Shown here: positions 11,318-23,989 of the stretch, piece by piece | How the letters are laid out: every line of letters begins with the position of its first letter | Numbering within the stretch: the first letter of the stretch is position 1 | DNA from: Limonium bicolor | Taxonomy: Eukaryota > Streptophyta > Magnoliopsida > Caryophyllales > Plumbaginaceae | DNA: 64,000 bases | Direction of reading: 5' to 3' | NCBI GenBank assembly: GCA_023374045.1 | Contig: CM041776.1 | Span: forward strand, 285,399,873-285,463,872 | Position numbers and translations under genes: made by a program | The notes under the pieces: model-generated | The model's database searches: none | The model's input: only the letters and a program-made list of their open reading frames with translations | What the model was told of the DNA's origin: nothing

Positions 11318-13560
11318 TGAAATACTCCGAACCTAAAAATGGTGATTAAATTATTCTAATATGAATTTTAGAGGCCTAATGGTGCCTAAAGATTATTGGT
11401 GAAGAGAATAAAACCAAAAGAAAAGAGAAACGCTTAAAAAGCGTAAAACGTAAAAATGAGCGTTATGCGACCATAGGCGGTATATGACCTCGATTTGGGT
11501 CCTAGATGGATTCCTAGGGCTTAATTAGGCCTAAATAGTATGAGGGAACAATTCCCGAAGAAAACGGATCCAAATAATGGGTTAAAACGCTAACGGAGTT
11601 TTAGAGCACGTTTTTCAAGAAAACCCGAAAACATGACTTTAAGTGGTCAAACAGACCCGTAAAAAAGTATAGTTAACTATATAGCTATAATTAAATATTA
11701 ATGGAAGCTTAATAACCATTAAAATTAAAGAAACCAGAAAAATCTGGAAAACGGGCTGGTTGATGAATAGTGTCCAAACTGGGAATTAAATTAGCGTTTC
11801 TTGTAAAAAGACGAAAAACGCCCCAGCTTATATGTACATAGTGGGGGCGGGTTTTTATGTGTAATCAGCCTCCCCTCTCTACTAATAGCTAGTTAGAAAA
11901 AAAAAGGGAAAAGGGGGGAAAAGCAAAAAGTAAATAAAGTTTACTTTTCCCTCTCTCTCCTCCCATTTCCACACTCTCTCATGTTTTTCTCTTCTTCTCC
12001 CTCCAGCTGATTCCTTCCTCCTCTCTCTGCTGCAGGAGCGATTTTCAAGCTCCATCCATGGCAGCCCACTCTTCTCCTCATGCCTAAGTCACACCAAAGC
12101 TCCAAATCAAAAACTAATCACATATTCTTGCTCCTCTCATCAAGATCTATCTTTCCCTCTTTTCAAAATCTTCAAAGGATGAAGTTGACCTCCATGGGTA
12201 TATCCCATTTGAAGAGAAAATCAGCTTTTATGGAGCTTGGGAGTCTCCTCTTTCATTCAAGGTAAGAAAAATCCAAGAAAAACTCATTTTCCTCCATTGC
12301 CTTACCTTGACCGATTTCAGCCCTTAAGGTGACATTTTTCTTTCTTTGTTTGAGCTATTTTTCCAAGCCTCAAATGGTGGTGGAAATCCCCCTTTGATTC
12401 ATGATTGAAAACCATGCAAGAGCTTTCAAAGGTAAGCCCTAATTTTGTGCTTTAAGCCTCTTCTTGAATCCTAGGGCTATTTCAATGTGTCTAAGTGTTT
12501 TTACTTAGCCCCATTCCATATTTGAATGATAATTTAGAGTTCTTGGCATTTGATATGCCTTGGCCGATTGTGGAGTCAAGAGAAATGAAGGAGAGGAAGA
12601 AGAAGATTAGAAAAGAAATGAAGAATAAAGGTAATTGATCTACCTTGATGATTATTCTAAGTACCTTTAGAATGCTGGGTTGGGAAATAAAAAGATGAAT
12701 CAAAAATCTGAACCAAAAGTGTTTGATTGAGCTAAGAGAGATTTGTGGTTGAGTTTAATGTATTGGTGAATTGTTGTGTGATTAAGGGCCTTGGAGCCAA
12801 GTGGTTTATGTTTAATGCTATGTATGATGTTGATGAGTTTTGAATGAAGCTTGTGTGCTGGTAGGATCCCTTGTGGATGTGGCTAGTGAATGGATTAGGA
12901 ATTGATGAAAAATAATGCATTTGGGCAAGCTAGGATTGTAGAGGAACTATGGTGAAATTTCGGTAGAAACCCTAAGAAATTTAGGTGACTTGGGGAGTTG
13001 ATGATACCTAGGGTGAACTAGGTGTTTGGAGAGAAACCAATTTGGTTAGCTAACCACCTAGGAGCTATTTTAGAGGTGAGTTAACTAGTGAACAAAATCT
13101 GTAGCAAAATGGATGTTTTAGTGTCTTGAATTTCTAGAAAAAAGACCTAGTGTATATGGCTTTGAAAATGAAGGTTTGAACTTGAGCAATGAAGTGCAAA
13201 TGAGTTGGTAATGAATGGTAGAAGTGCAAACTGTCATGGAAATGTTTTTAGAGCATTAGTGTGCAAAATGCAAAATGTGAGAGTTGAAATTGTAGAATTG
13301 GGCAAGAATTGAACAATGAGTTTGAGCAATGATACGAGGAGGTTTAGAGCATGTTTAATGTGTTATAACATGTTTGGAATTATGTGGAATGATTAGGAAA
13401 GATTGGGTGAGGATTAAGGTGAGTTTAGAGTTCAAAAACTGTAAAATTTGACAGTTCCAGGGTTGGTCCAGGTTTGTAAACCGGTACACAAACCCGAACT
13501 ACCTCAAAAATTAGGCAGAAACTCATCCCAGGGGGTGGTCCGGGTTTGTAAATCGGTACA

Positions 13561-15231
13561 TGATAAGTGTCCAAATGAGCATGATTTATAGGTGTATTTC
13601 ATATATTATATTAACACTTTTCTTGCTCATTTCTCCACTTCGGTTAGTTTTCCTCTAGTTTATGTTTAATTGTTTATCTCACAAAATTATTGGTTTAACA
13701 TGAGGAAAACCAAGCCGGGAGTGAAGTAGACGAAGAGACGAACGCATAGACGCAAACGGCTCAGAAAACGGAGTCCAAACGAAGAATCTAGAGCCGGTAG
13801 AAGAAATAAGCCTGTACGTCGTGAAAACAGGCGGACAAGAGACAAGTGCTACCGCCTAATAACAGGCGGACACATATAAGGCAACCGCCTGATAACAGGC
13901 GGACACATATAAGGCAACCGCCTAATAACAGGAGGACGTGAGTGATCTGTGACGTCGAGAAAACAGGCGGACGTGAGTGATAAGAGACAACCGCCTGAAA
14001 ACAGGCGGACAACACTGAGAGGCTACCGCCTCATTCGAAGCGGACGCGTGTAAATGTGCGCGAGCTTATCTTCTTCGCCCGTCGACTTGCCTTCGCCGAC
14101 TTCTGCAACTCGTCCACTCGTCCACTGTCTGCAATATCCATCTACTCTGCACACGCTTTGTCCCCTGCAATCAATGAAGCAAGCAATAAATGAGCAATCA
14201 ATGAGCTGCAATCAAACGTTATCCTATCCACCGCCTCAATCAACTTGCTCACGCGTCTGCCTATCTTCATTTACTCCTCTTCCTTTCCCTATATAAACCA
14301 ACGAGCCTTCTGCTCAAAAGAGAGATCCACCACCCATACAAACCATCACCGTACCACTTCACCACACATCACACGTTCATCTCATTTCTCTCCTCCCGTC
14401 TTCTCCATTTTTATTTCACTTTCCACCATATTCACCTCTAGTCCCACGTATACAAAATAGCAGAGCGAGCCGGAGTGATTACAGATGATTTCTATTACTC
14501 TTGTTTCTGTTTTTCTATTTAATATGTTAGGCTAGAATATTTATACTCTGGAAATGGTTATTATGTGTTTGTATTAATTATGCATTATTTTTACTGGTTT
14601 ATTTAAATACAGTTTGTTACGTTTTAAAGATTATCTCGCACCTTTTTAATAAATGTCATGAGTTTATTAAATTGCTTTCCTAAGTCTATTTTGATCAGAC
14701 CGGTGATAAATAGATAGGTTAATTAAGACGTAAAACTGGAGGAAACTTGTTATGATTTAATAAGTTAGTATTCAGTTGCAAATGTAATTCCTCAAATACT
14801 CCTCTGCCGTTTACAGGCATTTTGCTTGAGTTTTCATCGGACCTCGCATTACAGGTAAACGAGTTCTTTTGAGTCTATGACTTAGACCTTAAGAAAATAA
14901 CAGGAACCTTGCCAAATTATTAAACCAGTAGAGATAGCTTAATTATGCAGATTATAATAACCTGACCCAGAGTTCCATTTAATTTATCTATTAACTTAGT
15001 TTATTTTATCTTTCCTTTTTATTTATATTACAAGTCAATTAATCCCCCCTCTTGTGACACGCTTAGGTACTATTATATGTATATTAGTCCCACGGTTCGA
15101 CATCCGGTCGCTTACAATTTCACTATACTACTACGACCGGGATTTGTTTGCAGCCTGACGTTTAATTTGAGTTTTAATTTCTTTTCTTTTAATTTTACAC
15201 CAGTTTAACCACTCACGATATAACGTCTGCA
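13561..15231 (+). repeat. 5' LTR of element A
   Basis: A 1671-bp LTR, TG...CA. It contains the CCGCCT/AGGCGG hairpin array near its start, a TATATAAA promoter-like word near 14290 and an AT-rich second half. It differs from the 3' copy mainly by one extra TCGTCCAC near 14110. Confidence 0.93.
13808..14043 (+). repeat. CCGCCT/AGGCGG hairpin array in LTR A (5' copy)
   Basis: Short units of the form CCGCCTrATAACAGGCGG recur at 13851, 13885, 13918 and 13991, partly with a 33-bp period and CACATATAAGGCAA spacers. Each unit can fold into a 6-7 bp hairpin with a 4-6 nt loop. Confidence 0.85.
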
Positions 15232-15234
15232 AAA

Positions 15235-15252
15235 TGGCGCCGTTGCCAGGGA
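15235..15252 (+). other. Primer-binding site of element A (tRNA-Asp type)
   Basis: TGGCGCCGTTGCCAGGGA starts 3 nt after the 5' LTR and pairs with the 3' end of plant tRNA-Asp with one mismatch to the usual GCCGGGGA. This is the typical Athila primer. Confidence 0.85.
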
Positions 15253-15272
15253 CTAGATTTATTCTAGTCCCT
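15248..15272 (+). other. Perfect 10-bp hairpin overlapping PBS of A
   Basis: AGGGACTAGA, loop TTTAT, TCTAGTCCCT. The first five bases of the stem are the last five of the primer-binding site, so folding and primer annealing would compete. Confidence 0.8.
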
Positions 15273-15681
15273 AAGCCCCGGATTATTCACTTGTTATATT
15301 AGAATATTTTGTCTATATTATTTTTGTTTGTTGTTTATATTAATAGTCTTTTATATTTTTGTCTATTTTATTTTGTTGTTGTTTATATTAATTATCTTTT
15401 ATAATTTGTTTATATATATTTTTTGTTTATATTATTAGTATGTGTGTTTTCTAATTTGTTATTGTTTCAGTAAGTAGCGGAACGAAAAAAAAAAGAGACG
15501 CGTTCCGAAAAAAAAAAATTATTCTGTTCTTCTCCAATCTGCTCCTAACTTCTTCAATCTATTTCTACTTCATTTTATATTTTGTTTATATTATTATTGA
15601 GTTTGTTTCTACTCGTTTTATTTTCTAATCTATTTCAGTAGTTTTATTTTATATACAAAAACACAAAAAAAAAAAAGGAAA

Positions 15682-16275
15682 ATGGAACAGGTGTACGAGC
15701 AAGAGTTTTGTTATTCGCAGTATTTATACTGCTCCGTATGTGGGGGAGCTCATGATTATGAGGATTGTCTCATATTCCAAAAGCAACTCTGGTTAGAAGA
15801 TCAACCAGATTACCTGGAGAGACTCGCTCAACCAGAACAGCAACCGAAGAGCGAAATAATTCATGAAGTAGAACACCCCACTACGGATGTAAGTTATTCT
15901 CTTCCCTCTACAATCGCCTACCGCCAGTTTCCATCCTTCTCTGTGCTCTACCCAGAAGATGAGGATACTTTAATCCTCGAAAATGAAGAGAAGGAATTGC
16001 CTTCACCTCCCGCCAATAGATCCAAACAAAACGCCACTATCACCTTCGAAGAATTAACTTTCTCTGAAGATGATATCAATCAGCGTTCTTTCTACAAGCC
16101 TCACCTACAAGAGGAGGATGTTTACATCCTCCAATTTGAGGAAGAAAAATCATCATCGCCGGATCTTCTGTTAGAACTACGTTCCCGGCAGTACCTCCTC
16201 AAACACCAGATTTTGTGGAGTATTAATTTTCTTATTTTATATGCCGAGGTAACGTTTTGTTTTGATCCAGGATAA
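15682..16275 (+). CDS. Athila-like gag remnant protein, 197 aa
   Basis: The only sizeable frame inside element A, starting at an ATG after an A-rich run. Near the N terminus it has YCSVCGGAHDYEDC, a CX2CX3HX4C variant of the retroviral zinc knuckle of the kind I associate with Athila gag (nucleic-acid binding). The rest is acidic, with many Glu, Pro and Ser. Near the end, PDLLLELRSRQYLLKHQ resembles the linker just before protease in Athila polyproteins, after which the frame ends about 60 bp before the post-pol GGGAGGCAACCC block. An internal deletion has therefore removed the whole pol part. It could be expressed by the young element, but no function is shown. Confidence 0.55.
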   Translation: MEQVYEQEFCYSQYLYCSVCGGAHDYEDCLIFQKQLWLEDQPDYLERLAQPEQQPKSEIIHEVEHPTTDVSYSLPSTIAYRQFPSFSVLYPEDEDTLILENEEKELPSPPANRSKQNATITFEELTFSEDDINQRSFYKPHLQEEDVYILQFEEEKSSSPDLLLELRSRQYLLKHQILWSINFLILYAEVTFCFDPG

Positions 16276-17457
16276 CAAAGCAGGCGTCTAGCCAAAGACG
16301 TTAAAGAAGGGCAGCTTCCCGGGAGGCAACCCGGGTGTACTTTTATTTTATTTTGCTTTTATGCTCTTTTAATTTTCAGGTTCTCTTTAAATTTTATTTT
16401 TGCTAACTTTTAACTCCGTTTGTAGTATGGTTGCTTCTGGTGTCTTATGCAGGTGCACCTTCATTTCTACACTGCAACCAAGCTACGCTACTTGAGGCTG
16501 AAGCTCAAGTGTGGGGGAACTCCTTAAACAAACAAGCAAAAATAAAATCGGGGGAGTACCAGTTTCTTTAATTACGCTTTTATTTAAATAAAAACTGCAG
16601 AGGAGCGTTTATGTGCTTAAATGTTTATTTGTGATCTTTGTGTTATCTCTATTTTATCTACTTACCGAAAAGGTCTTCTGAAACCTTCCCTTGTTTTTCT
16701 GGTGAACAATAAGGACATTGTTCAATTTAAGTGTGGGGGAGTGTGCCCTTTTCGGTAACATTTTGTGCTTAAATGTTTAATCTCTCTCCTTATCATGCGT
16801 TTGTCCAAATTCAAATATTATGGACCCTTTATATGTGGGTTGTTCTCTTTAAGAATAAATATTGTTATGAATTGTAGGATAAATGGTACAAATTTTAAAA
16901 TTTTGATTACTTTTGAGGAGCATTTTATATGCGGTGTGACCAAATAATCTGCAAATGGTTGGATTTTTATTGCTCAGGGTTTCTTTCTGTCTTCTCTCTT
17001 AGGGATTGCTAAGGGGTGCTTTTCTGTTAAAAAAAAAGAAAGAAAAATAATAAGGGACTTGCGAGACACCATTGGTATCCAACAAAGAGAGTTGAGTGTT
17101 CTTAAATACAAAGGCGTTATGCCTACATTTTCTCATCCCTTATGCAAAAGTGAAAAAAATGCATGAATCTATTTTTCCTTTTGTTTTCTCCTAAATGCCC
17201 ATTCTTGAGAGAAGTTGGCCATGGTAAAAGTTCTCAGAGTCACCCAAAAGAAACATTGAAGTACCCTGGATCATACCCCGAAACTCTATATTTTATTTTT
17301 ACCCTGAGCACACCTATGCCACCAGCAGTTAATTTTTCACACTCCTCAATAAGTTTAAAGATCATGTTTATCCTACCCTTCATAATAATATTTGTTAGTA
17401 TTGAGCATTCCCTACTTACTTGGGTACGTGGTTTTGCTTGAGGACAAGCAAAAAGAT
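16276..17457 (+). other. Noncoding 3' interior of element A
   Basis: Follows the CTAGCCAAAGACGTTAAAGAA and GGGAGGCAACCCGGG blocks typical of sequence after pol in Athila-like elements. AAGTGTGGGGGA-type purine blocks occur at about 16508 and 16730, besides the one at the 3' LTR. No open frame of note. Confidence 0.6.
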
Positions 17458-17470
17458 AAGTGTGGGGGTG
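17458..17470 (+). other. Polypurine tract of element A
   Basis: AAGTGTGGGGGTG lies directly before the 3' LTR TGATAAGTG, the place where plus-strand priming occurs. Confidence 0.75.
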
Positions 17471-19133
17471 TGATAAGTGTCCAAATGAGCATGATTTATA
17501 GGTGTATTTCATATATTATATTAACACTTTTCTTGCTCATTTCTCCACTTCGGTTAATTTTCCTCTAGTTTATGTTTAATTGTTTATCTCACAAAATTAT
17601 TGGTTTAACATGAGGAAAACCAAGCCGGGAGTGAAGTAGACGAAGAGACGAACGCATAGACGCAAACGGCTCAGAAAACGGAGTCCAAACGAAGAATCTA
17701 GAGCCGGTAGAAGAAATAAGCCTGTACGTCGTGAAAACAGGCGGACAAGAGACAAGTGCTACCGCCTAATAACAGGCGGACACATATAAGGCAACTGCCT
17801 GATAACAGGCGGACACATATAAGGCAACCGCCTAATAACAGGAGGACGTGAGTGATCTGTGACGTCGAGAAAACAGACGGACGTGAGTGATAAGAGACAA
17901 CCGCCTGAAAACAGGCGGACAACACTGAGAGGCTACCGCCTCATTCGAAGCGGACGCGTGTAAATGTGCGCGAGCTTATCTTCTTCGCCCGTCGACTTGC
18001 CTTCGCCGACTTCTGCAACTCGTCCACTGTCTGCAATATCCATCTACTCTGCACACGCTTTGTCCCCTGCAATCAATGAAGCAAGCAATAAATGAGCAAT
18101 CAATGAGCTGCAATCAAACGTTATCCTATCCACCGCCTCAATCAACTTGCTCACGCGTCTGCCTATCTTCATTTACTCCTCTTCCTTTCCCTATATAAAC
18201 CAACGAGCCTTCTGCTCAAAAGAGAGATCCACCACCCATACAAACCATCACCGTACCACTTCACCACACATCACACGTTCATCTCATTTCTCTCCTCCCG
18301 TCTTCTCCATTTTTATTTCACTTTCCACCATATTCACCTCTAGTCCCACGTATACAAAATAGCAGAGCGAGCCGGAGTGATTACAGATGATTTCTATTAC
18401 TCTTGTTTCTGTTTTTCTATTTAATATGTTAGGCTAGAATATTTATACTCTGGAAATGGTTATTATGTGTTTGTATTAATTATGCATTAATTTTACTGGT
18501 TTATTTAAATACAGTTTGTTACGTTTTAAAGATTATCTCGCACCTTTTTAATAAATGTCATGAGTTTATTAAATTGCTTTCCTAAGTCTATTTTGATCAG
18601 ACCGGTGATAAATAGATAGGTTAATTAAGACGAAAAACTGGAGGAAACTTGTTATGATTTAATAAGTTAGTATTCAGTTGCAAATGTAATTCCTCAAATA
18701 CTCCTCTACCGTTTACAGGCATTTTGCTTGAGTTTTCATCGGACCTCGCATTACAGGTAAACGAGTTCTTTTGAGTCTATGACTTAGACCTTAAGAAAAT
18801 AACAGGAACCTTGCCAAATTATTAAACCAGTAGAGATAGCTTAATTATGCAGATTATAATAACCTGACCCAGAGTTCCATTTAATTTATCTATTAACTTA
18901 GTTTATTTTATCTTTCCTTTTTATTTATATTACAAGTCAATTAATCCCCCCTCTTGTGACACGCTTAGGTACTATTATATGTATATTAGTCCCACGGTTC
19001 GACATCCGGTCGCTTACAATTTCACTATACTACTACGACTGGGATTTGTTTGCAGCCCGACGTTTAATTTGAGTTTTAATTTCTTTTCTTTTAATTTTAC
19101 ACCAGTTTAACCACTCACGATATAACGTCTGCA
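17471..19133 (+). repeat. 3' LTR of element A
   Basis: A 1663-bp LTR, nearly identical to 13561-15231. Differences seen by eye include G/A near 17557, C/T near 17796, G/A near 17877, and single changes near 18489, 18634, 18709, 19040 and 19057. The array of CCGCCT/AGGCGG hairpins is repeated at 17718-17950. It ends GTCTGCA before the duplication GTACA. Confidence 0.93.
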
Positions 19134-19138
19134 GTACA

Positions 19139-20696
19139 CAAACCCGGACCTATGCAAAAACAAGGCAGAAAGTAATTCCGGAGCTTGGTCCGGGTTTGTA
19201 ACCCCGGACACAAACCCGAACCAATGCAAAATTTCACCAGAATGTGCTTTAATGCATTCTAATGATGGGTAAATGATTGGGGATGGTTTTAGATGATGTT
19301 TAGGCCTTGTTTGGTGACATGTAAAGGTCCTAAGAAGTATAAACAAGTGCTAGAAGTGAGTGTGTAAGTTGTGAACTTAAGATCACATAAGTAAGTAAAG
19401 ACAACGGGACAACGGGGCTAACTACGGGCGCAATAGTCATTTAAACTTCCGTAATGCCTTAACGCTAATAAAAACGTTGTAATGTAACCAGTTGCTCGGA
19501 AAATACCTAAGGAGCGTGTGATGACGCGTTAGAGGGAATCCTTGGTGACAGGTATGGTTTCTTGCAACTTGTGTCCCTCCGTGCTATGCTCGGCTTGTGT
19601 GTTGCTTGCTTTGTGTGCCGACCTAATAAGATAAAAGCACGAAAAAGTTTACCGCATTTGATATATATATATATCTTGATGCATGCTATGTGACTAACTG
19701 TCCTTGCTTGAAGGCATAGACTGACTGAGTGATGTAGACCGACTTGAAAACGCTTAGCAATTGGTTAAGGACTCGTAGAATGAGTCGAATCGCAAAATAA
19801 CCGAACGTGGGAAAACACACGAGTGTTATTGTTTTGAGGACAAAGATATCCCAAACCTTATGAATTTACTCTAAACGAGAAAAGTGACACACGGGACTAA
19901 GGAACTCCCTTATAACAATTAGTCGACCTCCGGTAGAAGGTCGTGACTTAATGCGAGATAATAACCAAAACTCTTAAGTGATGGAAGTTTACGGGCGACC
20001 CTTAAATCGGTGAATACATTGTATTAAGAAAACCTCCTAAGTTGTGAGATAGCATCGAGAGAGATGCGGCTGACTAATATACATATATATATATATACAT
20101 ATATGAGTATCTATTGTTACTAGCCCGAGAGTTGGGTTAGGGGGATTGTAAGTCACGTGTGCAAGGAAGAGGAAACAACAGAGCGTTTGTTTCTGACTCC
20201 GTGGTCGAACTCCCTTGTTACCAGGCCGTGTGCCACATAGTGGTGTCCTGCGGGGCCATGTGCCACATAGTGGTGCCCAATTGGAGTGAGACTGGTAGAG
20301 CTTACCCGTCTAAAGAGGTAAGCTGGGTATTATGGGCTGGGAAGAGGAGACAAGAGAGAATGTTTCTAATTCCGTATTGATATTATAAGCCCAGTGGTGA
20401 GATCTATATTTGTCTCTGCCCAGAGGCCTACGAGGCTTAACTCAATAATTATTCAAGAGTAGAATAAATGAGGAAACTAGATCGGGACCGAGAGTGTCCA
20501 AGGATCTAGGAGACTAGTAAATCATCCGGTAGTGATGGATAAATTATGAGTAATAAGTATGAGATTTGCTTCAGATAAGGCTTCTCAAGGCTTAAGAACG
20601 AGGTGAATTAATCTAATGAACATGATGTGATGTCTTTGTTGTTTGTATTCCCTGCTTGACTTTTTGTTATTAATGCGAGCATGAGTATGTTATTTG
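19139..20696 (+). mobile_element. Middle segment of solo LTR E
   Basis: Continues solo LTR E between A and C. It holds GGTCCGGG/CACAAACCCGAAC palindromic words just after A, a GTGAACTTAAGATCAC block shared with B, (AT)n tracts at 19665 and 20085, and a 30-bp tandem duplication (GCCACATAGTGGTG) at 20224-20283. The 84- and 73-codon frames here are chance. Confidence 0.8.
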
Positions 20697-21428
20697 TGTG
20701 GAGGGTGATTTTTCGGTATGAGGGGGGTCTATCTAAATATGGTTCTTGACTGAAAAGCCTAGATACTAAAATTTGCCATTCTGTGGAGGGTGAAAACCCG
20801 TTATTCTTGGCATCCCTCAAATACCTACTAAATCGTCCGTCTTTCCCAGAAAGCATAAAGGGAGTATGCGAGTGTGCGCTACACCCGCTCTCAATGGGCT
20901 CCACGCGGACTTATGCCCTAAGGGCGGAATTGACTAGAGTCACCACCTAGTTTGACCTAAGGAACTAGGAAGGGAGGAAAAGGAAGGTTCTAAGAACCAT
21001 TGGTTGACTCTGAATTTGTTGGCTATGGATAGGACTTATCTGATCAAGCCAGGGATTCTATGGTGGGTTCGCACTGGGTTACACCCCTTAGACGTGGCAA
21101 CGACCACGACTTTGGATTGGTGCCCGAGAAAACCTCGGTCTCCAATTGTCGGGATTACCTTCTTTCAAAACCTTTTTATAGAGATTCATTTAAAAGCCAA
21201 GGATAGGATTATGACAGGAGGGGAGAAAACGAGTGGATGAGGCGAGCTTTTTTGCCAAGCTAACGCCAAAAAGAAGAATTGATGAATTCGAATGAGTATA
21301 AAATGAAAGATTAGGAGTCTGATTTCGAGGGTTGAAGAAGTAGAGGGTTTGTGGGAGTTAGAGGGGATTTGAATGTTTTGAGAGATATGAGAACACCTTA
21401 GAGGGGGAAGGGGTTTTTTGTTTGGAAT

Positions 21429-21495
21429 GGGGTCGCACCCTATATGGGCTGCCTACGTACTCAACTCCCTGTTGAGATCAGACCTTACGTAGTTC
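21429..21495 (-). other. Structured motif copy 1 (LTR C)
   Basis: In element sense it begins GAACTACGTAAGG. It forms stem CTACGTA/TACGTAG (P1), stacked on CTCAAC/GTTGAG (P2, loop AGGGA) with a 9-nt bulge, and then GCA-G-CCC/GGGTGC (P3, loop ATATA). Confidence 0.75.
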
Positions 21496-21597
21496 ACGGG
21501 ACCTTTAGGATGGCTGGGCTTTTTGAGGTGTTCGAGGGTTAGAAGTGGTTGTTTGGAGGGGAGATAGCTGAATGCAAAAGGGTATTTTGATTGATGT

Positions 21598-21664
21598 GGG
21601 GTCGCACCCTGTGTGGGTTGCCTACGTACTCAACTCCCTGTTGAGATCATACCTTACGTAGTTT
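21598..21664 (-). other. Structured motif copy 2 (LTR C)
   Basis: Same P1 and P2 as copy 1. In P3 the bulged base is A and the loop ACACA, while all paired bases are kept. It lies 170 bp from copy 1. Confidence 0.75.
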
Positions 21665-22013
21665 AGAGCCTTTGGGTTTTGGGAATTTTGAGGTTTTGAA
21701 GGAATTAGGTTTTGACCTTTTGGGTCTTTGAAGGATCAAAGGGGTTTTGTGGTCATTTCGTAGGGCTTAATGGATTGTCGAGTTTCTTTTGGAGTTTGAG
21801 GTGTGAGAGTTTATAGGATGCTCAACTCTGTGAGACATTTAGATTCTTGAAATGATGAAGTTTGTGAGACGCTCGGGTCTACGAGATGTTCGAGGCTTGA
21901 AAAGGTTATTAAATTTCAAGAGGTTCGGCTTTTTGAGGAGTTGAGGATTTTTGAAGTGTTTAAATTTGATGAGTCTATTGACATGTCCGAATCTGTTGAA
22001 CTGTGGAGACATT

Positions 22014-22195
22014 CGAGTCTGTTGAGCTGTTGAGACGGTCGAGTCTGTTGAGCTGTTGAGACGGTCGAGTCTGTTGAGCTGTTGAGACGGTTGAGTCTGT
22101 TGAGCTGCTGAGACGGTCGAGTCTGTTGAGCTGTTGAGACGGTCGAGTCTGTTGAGCTGCTGAGACGTTCGAGTCTGTTGAGCTGTTCAGACTTT
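22014..22195. repeat. 26-bp minisatellite, 7 copies (3' LTR of C)
   Basis: Unit CGAGTCTGTTGAGCTGTTGA plus GACGGT, about 7 copies. The other LTR has about 11, and solo LTR D has 14. Confidence 0.9.
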
Positions 22196-22259
22196 TAGAG
22201 ATTTGAGATGCTTGAGTTCAAAAGAGTTTAAAGTTTCAAGGAGTTTGAGATTTATGATG

Positions 22260-22800
22260 TTTGGAATTATTTGGGATTGAAATGAGGTTGAATTGAATTG
22301 AAAATGAAAAGAATTTTGAATTGAATTGGATTGAAATTGAGATTGATTCTAAATTGGAATTGGATTGAATTTGATTGAATTGGATTGAAATTGAAATTGA
22401 ATTTGAATTTGATTCGGAATTGAAATTGAAGTTGAATTGGATTCGAAACTAAATCAGGATCGAATTGAGGTAATGGGCTGAATTTGGGCCTTGGAGATGG
22501 ACCGGGTTTGGGCCTTGAAAAAGTGGGCCAGCTTGGGCCTCAAAATGGGTTTAGGCCTTGAAATGGGTGTGGGCCTCGAAATAGGCTTGGGCCTTGAAAT
22601 GGGCTTGGGCCCGAATTGGGCTTGGGTCCGGAATGTGTTTGGGTCAAGAATGAGTTTGATGGGCCGAGTTTTGTGAAGTTGGGCCAAGTCAAAATGGGCG
22701 AGTCGAAGTGGGCCAGGTCGAACTGGGCTTTTTGATGTGGGCTGAAATGGGCCCAGTTTGTGCTTTTGGTCTTTTCTAAGGAAATACACATTGGGCCGGA
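22260..22800. repeat. TTGAAT-rich and TTGGGCC-rich simple tracts
   Basis: 22265-22445 is an irregular TTGAATTGGATTGAAATTG tract; 22470-22800 repeats TTGGGCCTTGAAATGGG about ten times with many G3 runs. The same pair recurs in the other LTR (36140-36665), and a C-rich counterpart lies in solo LTR D (60370-60720). The frames through it have no stops for compositional reasons only. Confidence 0.8.
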
Positions 22801-23989
22801 TCAGAAATGGACCTCAAAAAAAGGGTTAAGAGGTGGATTGTTATTGGGCTGATTTGAGACTCATTTTATGGATTTGATTTTTGACATATTTTGAAGATTT
22901 GACTTTTTTGGATTTTTGAATTGATTGAATAATTGATTGTGAATTTTATTCTGACATTATGGATGATTTGGAAAATTTTAAGGAAAATAGATATTCCTCA
23001 CATGTGCCGTGTCTAGGACTCGTTTGCATGGAGGATACCCAAACCTAAAGCTCTTCTACAAAGGGGTGACCTATGGGCTAACTAGGGCTTCTATGTTTTG
23101 GGCCTCTATATTGGGCCAGGCCCAACAATTACCAAGCTAAACAATACAATATGAACATATAATAATGATAGTCATGAATTTGAAACCGAAAATAAAAAAA
23201 AAGCAAAAAAAAAACATAGCATGAGCTTAAATGACAAAAATGAGTATGTACAATGATTCCTAAAGTGTAGGGTTGCTAATTAATTCTAAAATCCTTTTCT
23301 ATTTCTTCTTTTTTTTCACTACCACGATAAAGGTTAAAACGAGAAAGCGAAAACAAACAAAAGTCTATTACAAGAGGGAAACTAAATGGTATTACCATCC
23401 GGTTATGAATTCTAACACCCAAATATTATATTACTTGTATCTATTTTTTTTAATTTTAAATTAAAACTAGCAAAATTTGAGTCCTAAATTTGGGTCGCTA
23501 GTCACTTTTATACAAGAAAACACAAGGATGACCGTCAATCTAAAATCAATGTGGCAAGGCATAAAATATGTTCAAGTTATACAATGTCAATTAAGCCAAA
23601 TTCTTATCCCTAGAAAAAAGCAGACAACGTAAACTCATTACGGGAAATGAAATAATAAAACCAAATGCCTAAATTTAAATATCCTTCTTCACCGTTTTAT
23701 TTACTTGATGCACAAACTAAGACAGGTTCAATATACACGAACACCCAAACGAAAAAAAAAGCAAAGAGCATTGCAATTAAACATTCAACGAATTGGTCAT
23801 GAACTAAATAGAGGCATGAAGATAGAGCATTCTCATCTACTGGAACTTTGAGATACGTCATCAAAACACACAAGGAGAAATGAAGAACAGATGCCGATCC
23901 ATGTTAGAGAAAAATACTGGTCAGAGAACGAACCATACTTCTAGGAAGCAGATGATGCGACTTCCATGATGAGAAGGAACATGGAGAGG

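Larger units (their letters stand above)
13561..19133 (+). mobile_element. Element A, non-autonomous Athila-like LTR retrotransposon
   Basis: Two near-identical LTRs (13561-15231 and 17471-19133) flank a 2.24-kb interior. The 5-bp duplication GTACA is exact (13556-13560 and 19134-19138). LTRs start TGATAAGTG and end AACGTCTGCA. The primer site is tRNA-Asp type, and a GTGTGGGGGTG polypurine tract abuts the 3' LTR. The interior keeps a gag-like fragment and the GGGAGGCAACCCGGG block that follows pol in Athila-type elements, but protease, RT, RNase H and integrase are gone. Counted by eye, the LTRs differ by about 8 substitutions and one 8-bp indel, so it inserted recently. Confidence 0.93.

Noticed and set aside
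22454..22791. Several overlapping frames on both strands in TTGGGCC-rich DNA (also 36335-36658)
   Set aside because: Open in several frames at once because of the repeat composition; not genes.
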